In this document: in pieces, positions 1 through 6,991 of the stretch
Numbering within the stretch: position 1 is the stretch's first letter
How the letters are laid out: the number at the start of each line of letters is the position of its first letter
Assembly (NCBI GenBank): GCA_002401955.1
Contig: NVUQ01000020.1
Coordinates: forward strand, 1-50,970
Source of the DNA: Flavobacteriales bacterium
Lineage (GTDB): Bacteria; Bacteroidota; Bacteroidia; Flavobacteriales_E; Vicingaceae
Direction: 5' to 3'
Length of the DNA stretch: 50,970 bases
Made by a program: the position numbers and the translations under genes
The notes under the pieces: model-generated
What the model saw: only the letters and a program-made list of their open reading frames with translations
Told to the model about the DNA's origin: nothing
The model's database searches: none

Positions 1-79
1 TTATCAATTATCAATTATCAATTATCAATTATCAATTATCAATTATCAATTATCAATTATCAATTATCAATTATCAATT
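1..79. repeat. 7-bp tandem repeat array (unit ttatcaa)
   Basis: Eleven perfect copies of the heptamer ttatcaa run from the window edge to about position 77, so the array may extend further left. It runs into the 3' end of the neighbouring ArsC-like gene: the last residues (LIIDN) and the TGA stop of that gene are repeat sequence. Read on the minus strand, a 7-bp unit passes through all three frames every 21 nt and meets TGA and TAA, so it stops translation in any frame; read on the plus strand it has no stop. There are no spacers, so it is not a CRISPR array. Confidence 0.95.
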
Positions 80-419
80 TTCGTGCAACTTCAGCGATTA
101 CATTTTTAGAATTTCCAACAAAAATGTTATCATCAATGATAATTACTGGTCGTTTTAAAAACGTGTATTCTTCTAAGATCAACGATTTATAATCATTCTC
201 ATTTAGTGATTTATCTTTTAACCCCATGGATTTATATTTCATGGCTCTTTTACTAAATAAACTTTCATAAGAACCACTCATTTTTCCCATTTGCTCAAGC
301 TGTTCAGTTGTAATTTTATTAGATTTGATATCTTGAAATTCAAAAGAATCATTTAATTGTAATTCTTTGATTATTCGAGTACAAGTTGAACAAGTAGAGA
401 GATAAAATATTTTTCGCAT
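60..419 (-). CDS. ArsC/Spx-like thioredoxin-fold protein (arsenate reductase family)
   Basis: A 119-residue protein of the ArsC/Spx family. The N-terminus carries the beta strand and redox loop with a CSTC motif (Cys10 and Cys13), and the later KRPVII segment is the cis-Pro region typical of the fold. Length fits the family. Proteins of this type reduce arsenate or act as thiol-based regulators; the sequence does not decide between these, and no arsenic genes (arsB, arsR) are nearby. The C-terminus is encoded by the heptamer array, so copy-number changes there could alter the last few residues. The start at 419 lies only 12 bp from the divergent gene at 432, so promoter elements must lie inside one of the two coding regions. 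Confidence 0.8.
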   Translation of the reverse strand: MRKIFYLSTCSTCTRIIKELQLNDSFEFQDIKSNKITTEQLEQMGKMSGSYESLFSKRAMKYKSMGLKDKSLNENDYKSLILEEYTFLKRPVIIIDDNIFVGNSKNVIAEVARKLIIDN

Positions 420-431
420 AGGTTAAAATTT

Positions 432-1472
432 ATGAGCAAAAATAATAAAGTAAAAGAGTTATTTACAGCTAAAAAAATTGCTATTCCAATAATTATCGGA
501 TTAGGTGTTACTGCATATTTGCTTTATTCCAAAACCAATTGGGAAGAATTTTCTAAAGTAAAATGGAGTATTCAATGTTTTTTATGGCTATTTATTGCTC
601 TAATTATGATGGCTATTCGAGATTTAGCCTACATGTACCGAATTAGAGTGTTAACGAGTAAGCAAATAAGTTGGAGAAACAGTTTTGATGTAATTATGCT
701 TTGGGAATTTGCATCTGCAATAACCCCTTCGGTAGTTGGAGGCTCTGGAGTTGCGTTGTATATACTAAATAAAGAAGGTTTAAGCCCTGGGAAAAGCACC
801 ACAATTGTTATGATAACAGCCTTACTAGATGAACTGTTTTATGTAATTACAGTTCCAATAGTTATCCTATTTATTGGTACTCAATATTTGTTTCCTATCG
901 AACTTCAAAAAGAAATTTTAGGGTTTACATTTTCTGTAAAAGGAATTTTTGTCTTAGGCTATGTTTTTATTTTATTGCTTTGCTTGATAATTATTTATGG
1001 AATTTTTATTAATCCAACAGGATTTAAAAAATTATTGCTTAAGGTTTTTAGCTGGAAACCGTTGAGTAGATGGGAGTCTAAAATTGATAGTATTGGAACT
1101 GATATTATTACTACTTCTCATGAATTAAAAAGCAAACCTGTTTTATTTTGGTTAAAAGCTTTTGGAGCAACAATGTTTTCTTGGACTGCTCGTTTTTGGG
1201 TAGTTAATTTTTTGCTTTTAGCATTCACGCCTGTAGGCAATCATTTATTGGTTTACGGAAGACAATTGGTCATGTGGGTAATCATGCTAATTAGTCCGAC
1301 TCCAGGCGGAACAGGTATTGCTGAGTTTGCTTTTCAAGGATTTTTAGCAGATTTTACACCTTTAGGATTAGCTGGTTTGTTGGCTGTTTTATGGCGTTTA
1401 TTTAGTTATTACCCCTACTTAATAATTGGTGTTTTTTTGCTGCCTAAATGGTTAAAGAAAGTTTATGCTTAA
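432..1472 (+). CDS. Lysylphosphatidylglycerol synthase TM region/flippase-like (UPF0104) membrane protein
   Basis: A 346-residue polytopic membrane protein with about eight hydrophobic segments, beginning at residues 15-34. It matches the transmembrane module of lysylphosphatidylglycerol synthetase and related AglD-type proteins, including the conserved SPTPGGTGIAEFAF segment near residues 288-301. There is no C-terminal aminoacyl transferase domain, so it is probably not a lipid aminoacylase; lipid flipping or export is the usual suggestion for this group but is inference here. The polyprenyl synthase follows at once, which hints at a shared lipid-linked role. The start is the ATG 12 bp from the divergent ArsC-like gene. 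Confidence 0.75.
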   Translation: MSKNNKVKELFTAKKIAIPIIIGLGVTAYLLYSKTNWEEFSKVKWSIQCFLWLFIALIMMAIRDLAYMYRIRVLTSKQISWRNSFDVIMLWEFASAITPSVVGGSGVALYILNKEGLSPGKSTTIVMITALLDELFYVITVPIVILFIGTQYLFPIELQKEILGFTFSVKGIFVLGYVFILLLCLIIIYGIFINPTGFKKLLLKVFSWKPLSRWESKIDSIGTDIITTSHELKSKPVLFWLKAFGATMFSWTARFWVVNFLLLAFTPVGNHLLVYGRQLVMWVIMLISPTPGGTGIAEFAFQGFLADFTPLGLAGLLAVLWRLFSYYPYLIIGVFLLPKWLKKVYA

Positions 1473-1505
1473 TTGAACCAAGCTTTTATTACTTTTGATT
1501 TCCCA

Positions 1506-2483
1506 ATGAATAAATTAGATCAAATAAAGCAGCCGATTGAAAAAGAAATTAAGGAATTTGAGCCTAGATTTCGAGCTTCAATGAAAAGCAGAGTTTCATT
1601 GTTGGATAAGATAATGCACTACATTATTAAGCGTAAAGGAAAACAAATGCGACCGATGTTTGTTTTTTTATCAGCTAAAGTGTTTGGTGAAACAACAGAT
1701 TCTACCTACCGTGCAGCAGCAATGATAGAGCTTTTGCATACGGCAACTTTGGTACATGATGATGTAGTTGATGATGCCAATAAGCGAAGAGGTTTCTTTT
1801 CCATAAATGCCATTTGGAAAAATAAAATTGCAGTTTTAGTTGGAGATTATTTACTATCGAAAGGCTTATTATTAGCTGTGGAGAACGAAGAGTTTGAGTT
1901 ACTTAGAATTATGTCGAATTCGGTAAAAGAAATGAGTGAAGGCGAATTGTTACAGATAGAAAAGGCTAGAAAATTAGACATTACAGAAAATGTATATTAT
2001 GATATAATCAGACAAAAAACAGCAACATTAATTGCATCATGCTGTGCTTCTGGTGCAAATTCCGTTGGTGTAAATAAAGAAATTGTTGAAAGAATGCGTT
2101 TGTTTGGAGAATATACGGGAATAGCTTTTCAGATAAAAGATGATTTGTTTGATTATGGGAGTGATGGTGAAACAATAGGGAAGCCAACAGGTATTGATAT
2201 CAAAGAAAAAAAGATGACTTTGCCATTGATTTATGCGTTGAATAATGCGACCTCATCAGAAAAAAGAAAAATGATTGGGATTGTTAAAAAGCATAATGAA
2301 AATAAAAAGAAAGTAAAAGAGGTAATTCATTTTGTGATAGAGAAAGGCGGAATAGAATATGCCACAAAAGCGATGCACAAATACAAAGATAAAGCACTAG
2401 AAATATTAAAAGAGTTTGAACAAAATGAAGCCAATAAAGCTTTAGCAGATTTAGTAATTTACACAACAGAAAGAACCAAATAG
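1506..2483 (+). CDS. Polyprenyl diphosphate synthase (trans-isoprenyl synthase)
   Basis: It condenses allylic diphosphates with isopentenyl diphosphate to make the long isoprenoid chains of quinones. From the chosen ATG it is 325 residues, normal for the family. Both Asp-rich motifs are present: DDVVD (residues 85-89, first aspartate-rich motif) and DDLFD (212-216, second), together with GKQMRP near residue 45 and the VGDYLL helix. A TTG codon directly after the previous stop at 1473 would add 11 residues, but the ATG at 1506 matches where these proteins usually begin (MxxLDQIKxPIEKE). Product chain length cannot be read from sequence alone. It sits 33 bp behind the flippase-like gene and 1 bp ahead of the lipoprotein gene. 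Confidence 0.9.
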   Translation: MNKLDQIKQPIEKEIKEFEPRFRASMKSRVSLLDKIMHYIIKRKGKQMRPMFVFLSAKVFGETTDSTYRAAAMIELLHTATLVHDDVVDDANKRRGFFSINAIWKNKIAVLVGDYLLSKGLLLAVENEEFELLRIMSNSVKEMSEGELLQIEKARKLDITENVYYDIIRQKTATLIASCCASGANSVGVNKEIVERMRLFGEYTGIAFQIKDDLFDYGSDGETIGKPTGIDIKEKKMTLPLIYALNNATSSEKRKMIGIVKKHNENKKKVKEVIHFVIEKGGIEYATKAMHKYKDKALEILKEFEQNEANKALADLVIYTTERTK

Positions 2484-2484
2484 C

Positions 2485-2904
2485 ATGAAACAGATATTTT
2501 ATTTATTTAGTAGTCTCATTTTTTTAATAGCTTGCGATAGTCCAATTATTGAGAAAGTAGAAGAAACATATCCAGGGAATGAACCTAAAAAGGTGTCATA
2601 TTATCAAGAAGAAGGAGGGGAAGAGATGAAAGTAGAAGAAAAGCATTTTCATCAAAATGGAGAGTTAAAAATGTCAGGTAAATTTGTAAATGGAAAAAGA
2701 GATGGTGAATGGAATGCTTACTTTGAGAATAAACAAATACAAAGTTCAGGCACATTTAAAGAAGGAAAACGAACCGGGACGGCAAAAATATACTTTCCTA
2801 ATGGACAGTTGATGTATGAAGGATTTTACGAGAATAACAAAGAAGTAGGACATTGGAATTTTTATAATGAACAAGGCAGATTAGTGAAAGAAAAAGACTA
2901 TTAA
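2485..2904 (+). CDS. MORN-repeat (YwqK-type) lipoprotein
   Basis: A 139-residue exported lipoprotein. A signal peptide ends in a lipobox, LIAC, with Cys17 as the likely acylated residue. The rest is built from repeated NGxxxxxGxFxNGKxxGxW-type units, seen about four times between residues 55 and 135 (for example YFPNGQLMYEGFYENNKEVGHW). These are the MORN/YwqK repeats, common in Bacteroidota; automatic annotation often calls them toxin-antitoxin YwqK antitoxins, but nothing here supports that role. The ATG lies 1 bp after the stop of the prenyl synthase, so the two are probably cotranscribed. Function unknown. Confidence 0.75.
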   Translation: MKQIFYLFSSLIFLIACDSPIIEKVEETYPGNEPKKVSYYQEEGGEEMKVEEKHFHQNGELKMSGKFVNGKRDGEWNAYFENKQIQSSGTFKEGKRTGTAKIYFPNGQLMYEGFYENNKEVGHWNFYNEQGRLVKEKDY

Positions 2905-2951
2905 AGATAGTTTATGGTTGTTGGTGTATGGTTTTATATTTTTTTATTTTA

Positions 2952-3055
2952 CACTAATCACTAATCACTAATCACTAATCACTAATCACTAATCACTAAT
3001 CACTAATCACTAATCACTAATCACTAATCACTAATCACTAATCACTAATCACTAA
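2952..3055. repeat. 7-bp tandem repeat array (unit cactaat) directly upstream of dnaG
   Basis: Fourteen perfect copies of cactaat and a partial fifteenth fill 2952-3055, ending 2 bp before the TTG start of dnaG. Because 7 is not a multiple of 3, the array presents TAA in each plus-strand frame, and TAG and TGA in each minus-strand frame, every 21 nt. No ribosome-binding site remains between array and start codon, so the array itself is the 5' leader of dnaG if transcription begins upstream of it. Perfect identity between units suggests recent slippage growth. Confidence 0.95.
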
Positions 3056-3057
3056 AC

Positions 3058-5031
3058 TTGATACCAAAGCAAACTATAGACGAAATTTTTGACGCTGCCA
3101 TTATAGAAGATGTGGTGGGAGAGTTTGTGCCATTAAAAAAGCGAGGAGCAAATTATTTAGGTAATTGCCCTTTTCATAATGAAAAAACGCCATCCTTTAC
3201 GGTTTCACCTGCCAAAGGGATTTACAAATGTTTTGGCTGTGGTAAAGCAGGAAATTCTGTCAATTTTGTAATGGAACACGAACATTATTCGTATCCAGAA
3301 GCATTGCGCTTTTTAGCAGGAAAATATAGTATAGAAATTGAAGAAGAAGAGCTAACAGACGATCAAAAAGAAGCTGCTGATGAGCGAGAGAGTTTGTATA
3401 TTGTTTCTAATTATGCAGCTAATTATTTTAAAAAACAATTGCTAGAATCTAATGAAGGAAAAGCAATCGGATTAAGTTATTTTTTAGAAAGAGGATTTAG
3501 AGAAGATATTATTGAAAAGTTCCAATTGGGGTATAACCCTGATGGGTGGACTGCGTTTACTGATGAAGCAGAAAAGGCTGGGCACAATTTAAAATACCTT
3601 GATAAATCGGGTTTAACGATAGTAAAAGGAGATAAAAAGTTTGATAGATTTAAAGGGAGAGTAATGTTTCCTATCCATAATTTATCGGGAAGAGTATTAG
3701 GGTTTGGTGGTAGAATTTTAAAATCGACCGACAAAGCAGCCAAGTATTTAAACTCTCCAGAATCTGAAATTTATCATAAGAGTAAAGTCCTTTATGGAAT
3801 TTTTACAGCCAAAAAAGCCATTACTCAAGAGGATATTTGTTATTTGGTAGAAGGATATACCGATGTAATTTCATTGTATCAATCTGGTGTAGAAAATGTT
3901 GTTTCATCTTCAGGCACCTCATTAACCGAAGGGCAAATTCGTTTGATAAGAAGGTTTACCCCCAATATTACTATTTTATATGATGGAGATGCTGCAGGAT
4001 TAAAAGCTTCGTTTAGAGGTATTGACATGATTTTGCAAGAAGGGATGAATGTGCGTGTTGTACTTTTTCCCGAAGGAGAAGATCCAGATTCTTATGCGAA
4101 ATCTCATACTACCGAAGAACTAAAAGATTATATCACAACCAAAGCACAAGATTTTATTCGTTTTAAAACTTCTGTTTTAATTAAAGACGTGGGTAACGAT
4201 CCCATCAAAAAAGCAGAGTTGATAAAAGATATTGTGGCAAGTATCGCTATTATTCCAGATCAGATTAAACGATCGGTTTATACCAAAGAATGTAGTAGTT
4301 TGTTAGATATTCCTGAGCAAGCACTAATCAATGAAACCAACAATATTTTAAGAAAAAATATTGCTAAGCAAACTAAAAAATCATCATCGCAATTTCAGCA
4401 TCAGGAACAAGAAATTCCAGATGATTTATTTTTACCAGAAGAGTTTCAAGGACAAAAAGAAGAAAAAGGGAGTGGTGATTTACAGCATTGGGAAAAAGAA
4501 ATTATACGTTTGTTGGTGAGTTTTGGAGATCAAACAATTCATGTAGAACTTACTAACGAGCAAGATGAAAAAGTAAAAGAAGAAGTTTCTGCCGCGGTAT
4601 ATATGATAGACAATATTATTGGAGATGGTATTTTTTTTGAGAACAAGACCTATCAAAAAGTATTTGATTTTTATAATGAGAAATTAAAGAATGATCAATT
4701 ACCATCGCACCAAGACTTTATTAATAATACCGATCAAGAAATTAGTCAGTTTGTTATTGGGATATTTTCTACACAACATGAGTTGAGTCCGAATTGGGAA
4801 AAACATAAAATATTTACGATAACAGAAGATCAACAGCTAACCCTCGCTGTAGAAAGAACAACGCTATCGTTTAAATTAAGTAAGGTTGAGGTTTTGATTT
4901 TAGAAAAACAAGAAGAAATTAAAATAGAAAAATCTTACGATAAACAGCTAGAATTGATGAAAGAGGAGAAAGCTTTTCAAAAAATAAAAATACAATTGGC
5001 AGCTAAACTGGGTAGAATAATATTAAGGTAG
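3058..5031 (+). CDS. dnaG: DNA primase
   Basis: It synthesises RNA primers at the replication fork, working with the replicative helicase. Domains in order: a CHC2 zinc finger (Cys37, His40, Cys58, Cys61, in CPFHNEKTPSF and CFGCG), the RNA polymerase core with a Toprim fold (YLVEGYTDVI at 262 onward, catalytic DGD at 309-311), and a poorly conserved C-terminal helicase-binding region. The 657-residue length is normal. The start is TTG: MIPKQTIDEIF matches the usual N-terminus of DnaG in this phylum and no ATG fits. The heptamer array abuts the start. The gene is convergent with the response regulator at 5122. Confidence 0.95.
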   Translation: MIPKQTIDEIFDAAIIEDVVGEFVPLKKRGANYLGNCPFHNEKTPSFTVSPAKGIYKCFGCGKAGNSVNFVMEHEHYSYPEALRFLAGKYSIEIEEEELTDDQKEAADERESLYIVSNYAANYFKKQLLESNEGKAIGLSYFLERGFREDIIEKFQLGYNPDGWTAFTDEAEKAGHNLKYLDKSGLTIVKGDKKFDRFKGRVMFPIHNLSGRVLGFGGRILKSTDKAAKYLNSPESEIYHKSKVLYGIFTAKKAITQEDICYLVEGYTDVISLYQSGVENVVSSSGTSLTEGQIRLIRRFTPNITILYDGDAAGLKASFRGIDMILQEGMNVRVVLFPEGEDPDSYAKSHTTEELKDYITTKAQDFIRFKTSVLIKDVGNDPIKKAELIKDIVASIAIIPDQIKRSVYTKECSSLLDIPEQALINETNNILRKNIAKQTKKSSSQFQHQEQEIPDDLFLPEEFQGQKEEKGSGDLQHWEKEIIRLLVSFGDQTIHVELTNEQDEKVKEEVSAAVYMIDNIIGDGIFFENKTYQKVFDFYNEKLKNDQLPSHQDFINNTDQEISQFVIGIFSTQHELSPNWEKHKIFTITEDQQLTLAVERTTLSFKLSKVEVLILEKQEEIKIEKSYDKQLELMKEEKAFQKIKIQLAAKLGRIILR

Positions 5032-5121
5032 TTTGTTTAACAGTTTGTATAAAGATAAAATTCTTAAGTTTTTGAGAGGAAAAAGATTTGTTTTTTATTG
5101 GTAGTAAATTATGAGTTGGAG

Positions 5122-5481
5122 TTAATAAAGAGTTTTAGCATTTTCTATAACTTGTTCGATGGTGTTATGGGTAAAAGGCTTTTTAATAAATGTGCAATTA
5201 TTGAACGATTCGGCCCTTTTAACTTTTTCTTTGTTGTTACTGGCAGAAATAAATACGAGGTAAAAATCAAAATCCTTTCGTAATATTTCAGCTACCTCAA
5301 ATCCATTATCTTTACCGTTAAGGTTAATGTCCATAAATATGATTTTGACATCATTGGTCATTAATTTTTTTGCCTGAACAAGATTACTAGATACCCCAAC
5401 ACAATCATTTCCAGACTGCTCAATAAGTGATTCTAAATCAATAGCAATGATCATTTCATCTTCTACAATTAAGACTTTCAT
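5122..5481 (-). CDS. Single-domain response regulator (receiver domain only)
   Basis: A 119-residue CheY-like receiver with nothing after it. The acidic pocket is Glu7, Asp8 and Glu9, the phosphoacceptor is Asp51 (FMDINL), the switch residue is Ser79 and the conserved lysine is Lys101 (KKPF). With no DNA-binding or enzymatic output domain, it must act through protein contacts or as a phosphate shuttle. Its start overlaps the stop of the kinase gene by 4 bp (ATGA), so the two are translationally coupled and are almost certainly a cognate pair. The downstream partner is not visible here. Confidence 0.88.
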   Translation of the reverse strand: MKVLIVEDEMIIAIDLESLIEQSGNDCVGVSSNLVQAKKLMTNDVKIIFMDINLNGKDNGFEVAEILRKDFDFYLVFISASNNKEKVKRAESFNNCTFIKKPFTHNTIEQVIENAKTLY

Positions 5482-6500
5482 GCATTAAATTTTATCGTAT
5501 AACAAACACCCTTATTTACCGAAGAGTCTATGTGAATATTGGCATTAATTTGAATAGCCAATGCCTTTATTAATTTCATGCCTAAGCTTAACCTTTTTTT
5601 ATTATCTTCTTTTTTAATTATTCCAGCCCCATTGTCGGCAATTATCATGGAAATTTCGTTTCCTTTTTTGTTTACATGAATGCGCAATGACGGATTAGGA
5701 TTTGATTTAAATCCATATTTAAAAATGTTGGTAAGAATTTCATTCAAGATTAAACTACATGGAACCAGCACATCCATGTCGAGTTTGAAATTATCGATTT
5801 TAATATCTTGGTCAAATGTGTTATTCTCATCAATATATGTTGAAGAAATGTTTGAAACGAGATCTTCAATATAAGGTTTAACAAAAATCTCTCCCGAAAC
5901 ATCTGAGTCATACATTTTTTCGTGAACCAAGGAAATGGCAGAGATTCGTTGTTTTGAATTTTCGATGATGCGTTTAAATTCCGGATTATCAATTTCAGTA
6001 ACTTGCAATGAAAGCAAGCTGGATACAATTTGTAGATTATTTTTAATTCTGTGGTGAATTTCTTTTAATAGAAGATCTTTTGCATTTGCTTTTATACGCT
6101 CACTAATTTCCATAGAAACAACCATAAAATAATCAAGCTTACCTTGTTTGTCATAAATGGGAGAAATAGTTGATTCAAACCATAATTCCTTATCATCATC
6201 TGTTTTTATCATCCCCTCATGAACCCTAACTTCACCAGTATCTTTAGAGTCCTGAAGTTTCTCAAACATTGTTTTTCTGAATTCTTCAGGATAGAAATCT
6301 AAAGGAAAGGATTTTCCGTAAAACAAATTAACATCCTTAATATTAAGAGCTTCAATCCCTGCTCTACTCATATATTGTAAGTTGAAATTCGGATCTACCA
6401 CTTTGGTGCAAACTGGGGAGTTTTCAAGCCAATCTTTACTTCTTATTTCTACGTTTTTCAACGTATTTTCATCTTTCTCTGTGCTTGTTGTATCTAACAT
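5478..6500 (-). CDS. PAS-domain sensor histidine kinase (HisKA_2 family)
   Basis: A 340-residue soluble kinase with no membrane segment. A PAS domain spans about residues 20-135, followed by a HisKA_2 dimerisation domain with KEIHHRIKNNLQ (phosphoacceptor at His149/His150) and an HATPase domain: N-box LNEILTNIFKYG (about 252-263), G1 box DNGAG (289-293) and G2 box around 307-310. The kinase therefore senses a cytoplasmic signal. HisKA_2 kinases often pair with stand-alone receivers, as seen here, where the regulator overlaps the stop codon by 4 bp. The signal is unknown. Confidence 0.87.
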   Translation of the reverse strand: MLDTTSTEKDENTLKNVEIRSKDWLENSPVCTKVVDPNFNLQYMSRAGIEALNIKDVNLFYGKSFPLDFYPEEFRKTMFEKLQDSKDTGEVRVHEGMIKTDDDKELWFESTISPIYDKQGKLDYFMVVSMEISERIKANAKDLLLKEIHHRIKNNLQIVSSLLSLQVTEIDNPEFKRIIENSKQRISAISLVHEKMYDSDVSGEIFVKPYIEDLVSNISSTYIDENNTFDQDIKIDNFKLDMDVLVPCSLILNEILTNIFKYGFKSNPNPSLRIHVNKKGNEISMIIADNGAGIIKKEDNKKRLSLGMKLIKALAIQINANIHIDSSVNKGVCYTIKFNA

Positions 6501-6674
6501 GTGTTATTATTTTTAATCTGTCTTATCGCAATAAAATGAATCATTTGAAATTCACTTGTTATAAGGAGTTTGACACCTATCGCGTTAGGTTAATAACAAA
6601 ATTAACGTTTTTAACTGAGAAAGTCAAATGGTATCAATGCGAAAGAACAAATTCAAAAATAAATTTCAGTTTTA
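6501..6674. other. Intergenic stretch without recognised genes
   Basis: Between the kinase start and the asnA leader promoter there is AT-rich DNA. A reading frame of 80 codons crosses it on the plus strand but overlaps the kinase, has no recognisable features, and runs straight through the promoter elements. No hairpin with a T-tract and no RNA structure was recognised. Confidence 0.5.
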
Positions 6675-6707
6675 TTTGCTTTTCAATTATTTTTGTCTTT
6701 ACATTTG
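6675..6707 (+). promoter_or_regulatory. Bacteroidota-type promoter of the asnA leader
   Basis: TTTG at 6675-6678 and TACATTTG at 6700-6707, separated by 21 nt, match the -33 TTTG and -7 TAnnTTTG consensus of the primary sigma factor in this phylum. Transcription would begin near 6712-6715, about 10 nt before the first leader peptide ATG at 6724. Confidence 0.75.
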
Positions 6708-6723
6708 TACCGATAAATAAACA

Positions 6724-6771
6724 ATGAGAAATTTTAATAATAATAACTTTTTTAACTATCCTATAATTTAG
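6724..6771 (+). CDS. Asn-rich leader peptide 1 (asnA attenuator)
   Basis: A 15-residue peptide, MRNFNNNNFFNYPII, with six Asn residues, four of them consecutive, and a TAG stop at 6769-6771. It begins about 10 nt after the predicted transcription start. Three nt after the stop, the segment ggaaagg (6775-6781) is the exact complement of cctttcc (6812-6818) in the 5' arm of the following terminator. This is the layout of a ribosome-mediated attenuator: a ribosome stalled on Asn codons leaves the segment free to form an antiterminator, while a ribosome at the stop codon covers it and lets the terminator form. The downstream gene makes asparagine, so Asn-tRNA is the likely signal. The Phe codons could also matter. 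Confidence 0.8.
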   Translation: MRNFNNNNFFNYPII

Positions 6772-6804
6772 GACGGAAAGGTATTATTATAAAATAATAG
6801 ATAT

Positions 6805-6839
6805 AAAAAAGCCTTTCCAATTTGGAAGGGCTTTTTTTA
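6805..6839 (+). terminator. Attenuator terminator 1 of asnA
   Basis: The stem gcctttcca (6811-6819) pairs with tggaagggc (6823-6831) with one G-U pair, flanked by an A-run before it and seven T after it. Its 5' arm contains cctttcc, which can instead pair with ggaaagg at 6775-6781, directly after the leader stop codon. Confidence 0.85.
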
Positions 6840-6852
6840 TACCACAACAATT

Positions 6853-6900
6853 ATGATGAACAATTTTTTTAATAACAATTTTAATTACAATCCTCCATAG
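6853..6900 (+). CDS. Asn-rich leader peptide 2 (asnA attenuator)
   Basis: A second 15-residue peptide, MMNNFFNNNFNYNPP, with seven Asn residues and a TAG stop at 6898-6900. It resembles leader 1 in length, in Asn/Phe content and in the NY pair near the end, so the two probably arose by duplication. The ten bases after the stop (aggaagagag, 6901-6910) can pair in register with ctttcttctt (6935-6944) of the next terminator, with two G-U pairs, giving the antiterminator. The Pro-Pro-stop ending may slow termination and hold the ribosome over that segment; this last point is inference from known slow termination after proline. Confidence 0.8.
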   Translation: MMNNFFNNNFNYNPP

Positions 6901-6931
6901 AGGAAGAGAGATAATATTATATCAAAATGTT

Positions 6932-6964
6932 AGCCTTTCTTCTTATTTGAAGAAAGGCTTTTTT
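6932..6964 (+). terminator. Attenuator terminator 2 of asnA
   Basis: A perfect 11-bp stem: agcctttcttc (6932-6942) pairs with gaagaaaggct (6949-6959), loop ttattt, followed by a T-run to 6964. It ends 27 bp before the asnA start codon. The 5' arm competes with pairing to 6901-6910. Confidence 0.88.
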
Positions 6965-6991
6965 ATTACTTAACAATTTAAAAACAAAAAA

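Noticed and set aside
1-79. CRISPR-like repeat
   Set aside because: The unit is 7 bp with no spacers, so both this and the 2952-3055 array are simple tandem repeats.
1473-1505. TTG start for the prenyl synthase
   Set aside because: It would add 11 residues not typical of the family; the ATG at 1506 fits the conserved N-terminus.
5098-5283. Short plus-strand frame opposite the response regulator
   Set aside because: It overlaps the receiver coding sequence and has no start context or family match.
6485-6727. Possible 80-codon gene on the plus strand
   Set aside because: It overlaps the kinase start, has no recognisable domain and runs through the asnA leader promoter elements.
6675-6991. 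T-box or metabolite riboswitch upstream of asnA
   Set aside because: No T-box core sequence or known riboswitch core is seen; the leader peptides and alternative helices explain the region.
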